Assembly: GCF_003097315.1 (NCBI RefSeq)
Contig: NZ_QDDL01000002.1
Span: forward strand, 558,001 to 622,000
Source of the DNA: Pelagibaculum spongiae
Lineage (GTDB): Bacteria; Pseudomonadota; Gammaproteobacteria; Enterobacterales; Pelagibaculaceae
Length of the DNA stretch: 64,000 bases
Reading direction: 5' to 3'
Shown: in pieces, positions 61,767 through 64,000 of the stretch
Numbering within the stretch: position 1 is the first letter of the stretch
Layout: the number at the start of each line of letters is the position of its first letter
Translations under genes and position numbers: made by a program
Notes under the pieces: model-generated
Told to the model about the DNA's origin: nothing
Databases searched by the model: none
The model's input: the letters and a program-made list of their open reading frames with translations, nothing else

Positions 61767-64000
61767 TTAATGCGCTTCTTCCCAGCTATCGCCCTGGCCA
61801 ATTTCCACCAGCAGCGGCACATCAATGCTCATGGCATTTTCCATCGCTGGCTTTAAACCTTGTCTGAAGGCTTTCAAGTCTGACTCGGCGACTTCAAATA
61901 CCAATTCATCGTGTACCTGCATCAGCATTTTTGCATCCAGCTGTGATTCAGTCAGCCAATGGTCAACCGCTTTCATTGCCAGTTTGATGATATCGGCGGC
62001 AGTGCCCTGCATCGGCGCATTGATTGCGGCTCGCTCGGCACCTTTGCGCACCATGGCGTTTTTAGCATTAATGCCCGGCAGTTTTAACTGACGACCCGAA
62101 AGGGTTTTTACATGGCCGTGTTCTTCAGCATATTGGCGGGTGGTTTCCATATAGGTTTTCACCCCAGGGTAGCGCTCGAAATAAAGATTGATATATTCCT
62201 GAGCCAGCCCACGAGCAATACCTAACTGCTTGGCCAAACCAAATGCCGACATGCCATAAATTAAACCGAAGTTAACCGCTTTAGCGTTACGCCGCATGTC
62301 ATCAGTCACTTCCATTGGCATTACGCCAAACACTTCTGCCGCAGTCGCTTTGTGGATATCTTCACCAGCAGCAAAAGCATTTAATAAGCCTTCATCGCCA
62401 GAAAGATGGGCCATAATCCGCAATTCAACTTGCGAATAGTCCGCCGCAACCACCACATAACCTGGCTCGGCACGAAATGCCTGACGTACCTTGCGGCCTT
62501 CCGCATTACGAATAGGAATATTCTGCAAATTCGGATCGGAAGAAGATAAACGCCCGGTCACTGTTACGGCCTGATGATAACTAGTATGTACTCGACCGGT
62601 TTTTTCCTGTACCAATTTAGGCAATTTATCGGTGTAGGTAGAAACCAACTTACTTAAAGAACGGTGCTCTAAAATTAGCCGTGGTAATTCATGTTCATGG
62701 GCTAATTCTTCTAACACTTCTTCTGCAGTAGATGGTTGACCTTTTGGGGTTTTCTTAATAATCGGCAGTTGATTTTTTTCAAATAAAATCACTTGCAATT
62801 GTTTTGGCGAAGCGAGATTAAATTCTTCACCGGCTAATTCATAAGCTTGTTTTTCCAGCTCATCAATTCGCTTTTTTAATTCGATAGTTTGGCTAGCTAA
62901 TCGTTCGCTATCAATTAATACACCCCGGTACTCCATACCTTCTAAAATGCGCACTAATGGCATTTCTATATTGGTATAAACATCGAGCAGTGTTGGAATT
63001 TTTTCCAGTTCAGCCATTAAGTGCTGGTGTAATTGAAGCGTAATATCGGCATCTTCTGCGGCATAAAAAGCCGCTGCCGGGTTTTCATCATCACCTAATT
63101 CAATCTGGTTAAAGGTTTTTTGTTTAACCCCCTTGCCAGCGACTTCTTCAAATTTAACCGTTTGCCGATCAAGATATTTATCGGCCAAGGTATTCATGTC
63201 GTGACGGCCATTGCTATCGAGCACATAGGCCTGCAGCATGGTGTCGTGGGCAATACCTTTTAAATCAATATTATGATTTCTTAAAACATGGGCATCGTAC
63301 TTAATATGCTGGCCGACTTTTTTATGCTGGTCAGATTCAAGCAATGGCTTTAAATACTGCCATACCAAATCTTCTGAAAGCTGCTCAGGCGCATCTATAT
63401 AATCGTGGCCAAATGGCAAATAGGCTGCTTTTCCTGCTTCAACCGCAAAAGAAACACCCACCACCTTGGCTTTCATATAATCCAGCGCGGTGGTTTCGGT
63501 ATCAAAAGCAAAAATATCGGCCGCTTTTAATTGCTCGACCCATTGCTTGAGCTGATCTTCACTGAGGATGGTTTGATAATCAGTTTCAACTTTTTCTGCT
63601 GCTGGCGCAGTCGCTGCATTATTAATAGCGGCGCTCGCACCGGCATTGACCGAACCTTGTCTTTCTAGCTCATCTATCAGGCCACGCAATTCAAATTCAG
63701 TAAAGATTTCGACTAGCTTATCACCATCAACCGGTTGCATTTCTAACTGGTCAATCGACTGTTCCAGTTCAACATCGGTTTTAATGGTCGCTAACTGATA
63801 AGACAGCTCGACCACTTCTTTATGCTGCGCAAACTTGGCCGGAAAAGTTTTACTGCCACGGAATTTCAAAGCGGGAATTTCTTCGAGGCGCTCGGCAATT
63901 TGTTTAATCGAGCCGATGCCTTGCAACAAAGCCACTGCGGTTTTTTCACCGACGCCTGGCATGCCAGGAATGTTATCGCTCGAGTCGCCCATCAATGCCA
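61767..64000 (-). CDS. polA: DNA polymerase I, partial (N-terminal 5' nuclease start outside window)
   Basis: The frame is open to the right edge, so the first ~180 residues are missing. What remains begins in the H3TH end of the 5'-nuclease domain (MGDSSDNIPGMPGVGEKTA), then the 3'-5' exonuclease domain (FDTETTALDYMKAKVVGVSF, YAAEDADITLQLH), and the polymerase domain: TGRLSSSDPNLQNIPIR, VVAADYSQVELRIMAHL (motif A Asp), RRNAKAVNFGLIYGMS (O-helix Lys and Tyr), MLMQVHDELVFEV (motif C Asp). It therefore has a proofreading domain. Ends with a stop at 61767. Functions in Okazaki fragment processing and repair. Confidence 0.95.
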   Translation of the reverse strand, partial: ALMGDSSDNIPGMPGVGEKTAVALLQGIGSIKQIAERLEEIPALKFRGSKTFPAKFAQHKEVVELSYQLATIKTDVELEQSIDQLEMQPVDGDKLVEIFTEFELRGLIDELERQGSVNAGASAAINNAATAPAAEKVETDYQTILSEDQLKQWVEQLKAADIFAFDTETTALDYMKAKVVGVSFAVEAGKAAYLPFGHDYIDAPEQLSEDLVWQYLKPLLESDQHKKVGQHIKYDAHVLRNHNIDLKGIAHDTMLQAYVLDSNGRHDMNTLADKYLDRQTVKFEEVAGKGVKQKTFNQIELGDDENPAAAFYAAEDADITLQLHQHLMAELEKIPTLLDVYTNIEMPLVRILEGMEYRGVLIDSERLASQTIELKKRIDELEKQAYELAGEEFNLASPKQLQVILFEKNQLPIIKKTPKGQPSTAEEVLEELAHEHELPRLILEHRSLSKLVSTYTDKLPKLVQEKTGRVHTSYHQAVTVTGRLSSSDPNLQNIPIRNAEGRKVRQAFRAEPGYVVVAADYSQVELRIMAHLSGDEGLLNAFAAGEDIHKATAAEVFGVMPMEVTDDMRRNAKAVNFGLIYGMSAFGLAKQLGIARGLAQEYINLYFERYPGVKTYMETTRQYAEEHGHVKTLSGRQLKLPGINAKNAMVRKGAERAAINAPMQGTAADIIKLAMKAVDHWLTESQLDAKMLMQVHDELVFEVAESDLKAFRQGLKPAMENAMSIDVPLLVEIGQGDSWEEAH

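Overview
The window looks like a chromosome segment of a gammaproteobacterium, probably a marine or host-associated one of moderate G+C (estimated by eye). The divergent rsmD / ftsY-ftsE-ftsX-rpoH block, a canonical OxyR, RpoH with its RpoH box, GlxA-type AraC and DecR/CyuR-like Lrp regulators, and RsmD, PurU, TopA and PolA sequences all point that way. No rRNA, tRNA or CRISPR array was seen. Genus cannot be fixed from the sequence alone.

Layout. 1-2634: an IS30-family transposase gene split by an intact 1,696-bp IS66-family element with perfect 8-bp target duplications. 2697-16250: housekeeping and metabolic genes (MarC-family protein, ppaC, Gfo/Idh oxidoreductase, GlxA-like regulator divergent from a rhodanese, PhzF, GNAT, a permuted NlpC/P60-like protein, MBL hydrolase, HIT protein, purU, topA). 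16251-24000: accessory region, AT-rich, with degenerate repeats, a ferredoxin-like remnant, a Lamassu/ABC-3C-like defence locus (DUF4297/Cap4-like nuclease plus zinc-hook SMC-type ATPase) whose nuclease gene is broken by an IS3-family element, an antiporter remnant and a PDDEXK_4-type nuclease-like gene. 24015-31644: lipoprotein, DUF4404, PilZ, two paralogous TetR regulators divergent from two overlapping PaaI-type thioesterases, DUF1145, SDR, rsmD. 31842-36519: ftsY (with 26 copies of a 15-bp coding repeat), ftsE, ftsX, rpoH. 36629-38176: an AT-rich gene for an F-box-like plus beta-propeller-like protein, an architecture typical of eukaryotes. 38372-43380: a cysteine-related block (YihN-like MFS, class-I glutamine amidotransferase-like hydrolase, CyuA-like cysteine desulfidase, a frameshifted RidA gene, a DecR/CyuR-like Lrp regulator). 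43388-50056: MATE pump, oxyR, TetR, a tiny basic ORF, DUF72, moaB-moeA. 50166-56383: a tight operon of five exported proteins, including a CsgG/LpoB-like lipoprotein. 56841-58736: chemoreceptor. 59107-61608: a translationally coupled operon ATPase - PIN nuclease - RNA ligase, the best candidate here for an undescribed RNA-cutting/RNA-sealing system. 61767-64000: polA, cut by the window end.

How genes work together. FtsY targets the SRP/ribosome complex to the membrane while FtsEX controls septal wall hydrolysis and RpoH drives the heat-shock response. CyuA would degrade cysteine through 2-aminoacrylate, the substrate normally cleared by RidA; the neighbouring RidA copy is broken. The three-gene ATPase/PIN/ligase operon and the disrupted Lamassu-like locus are two separate candidate defence modules, one apparently intact and one inactivated by a transposon.
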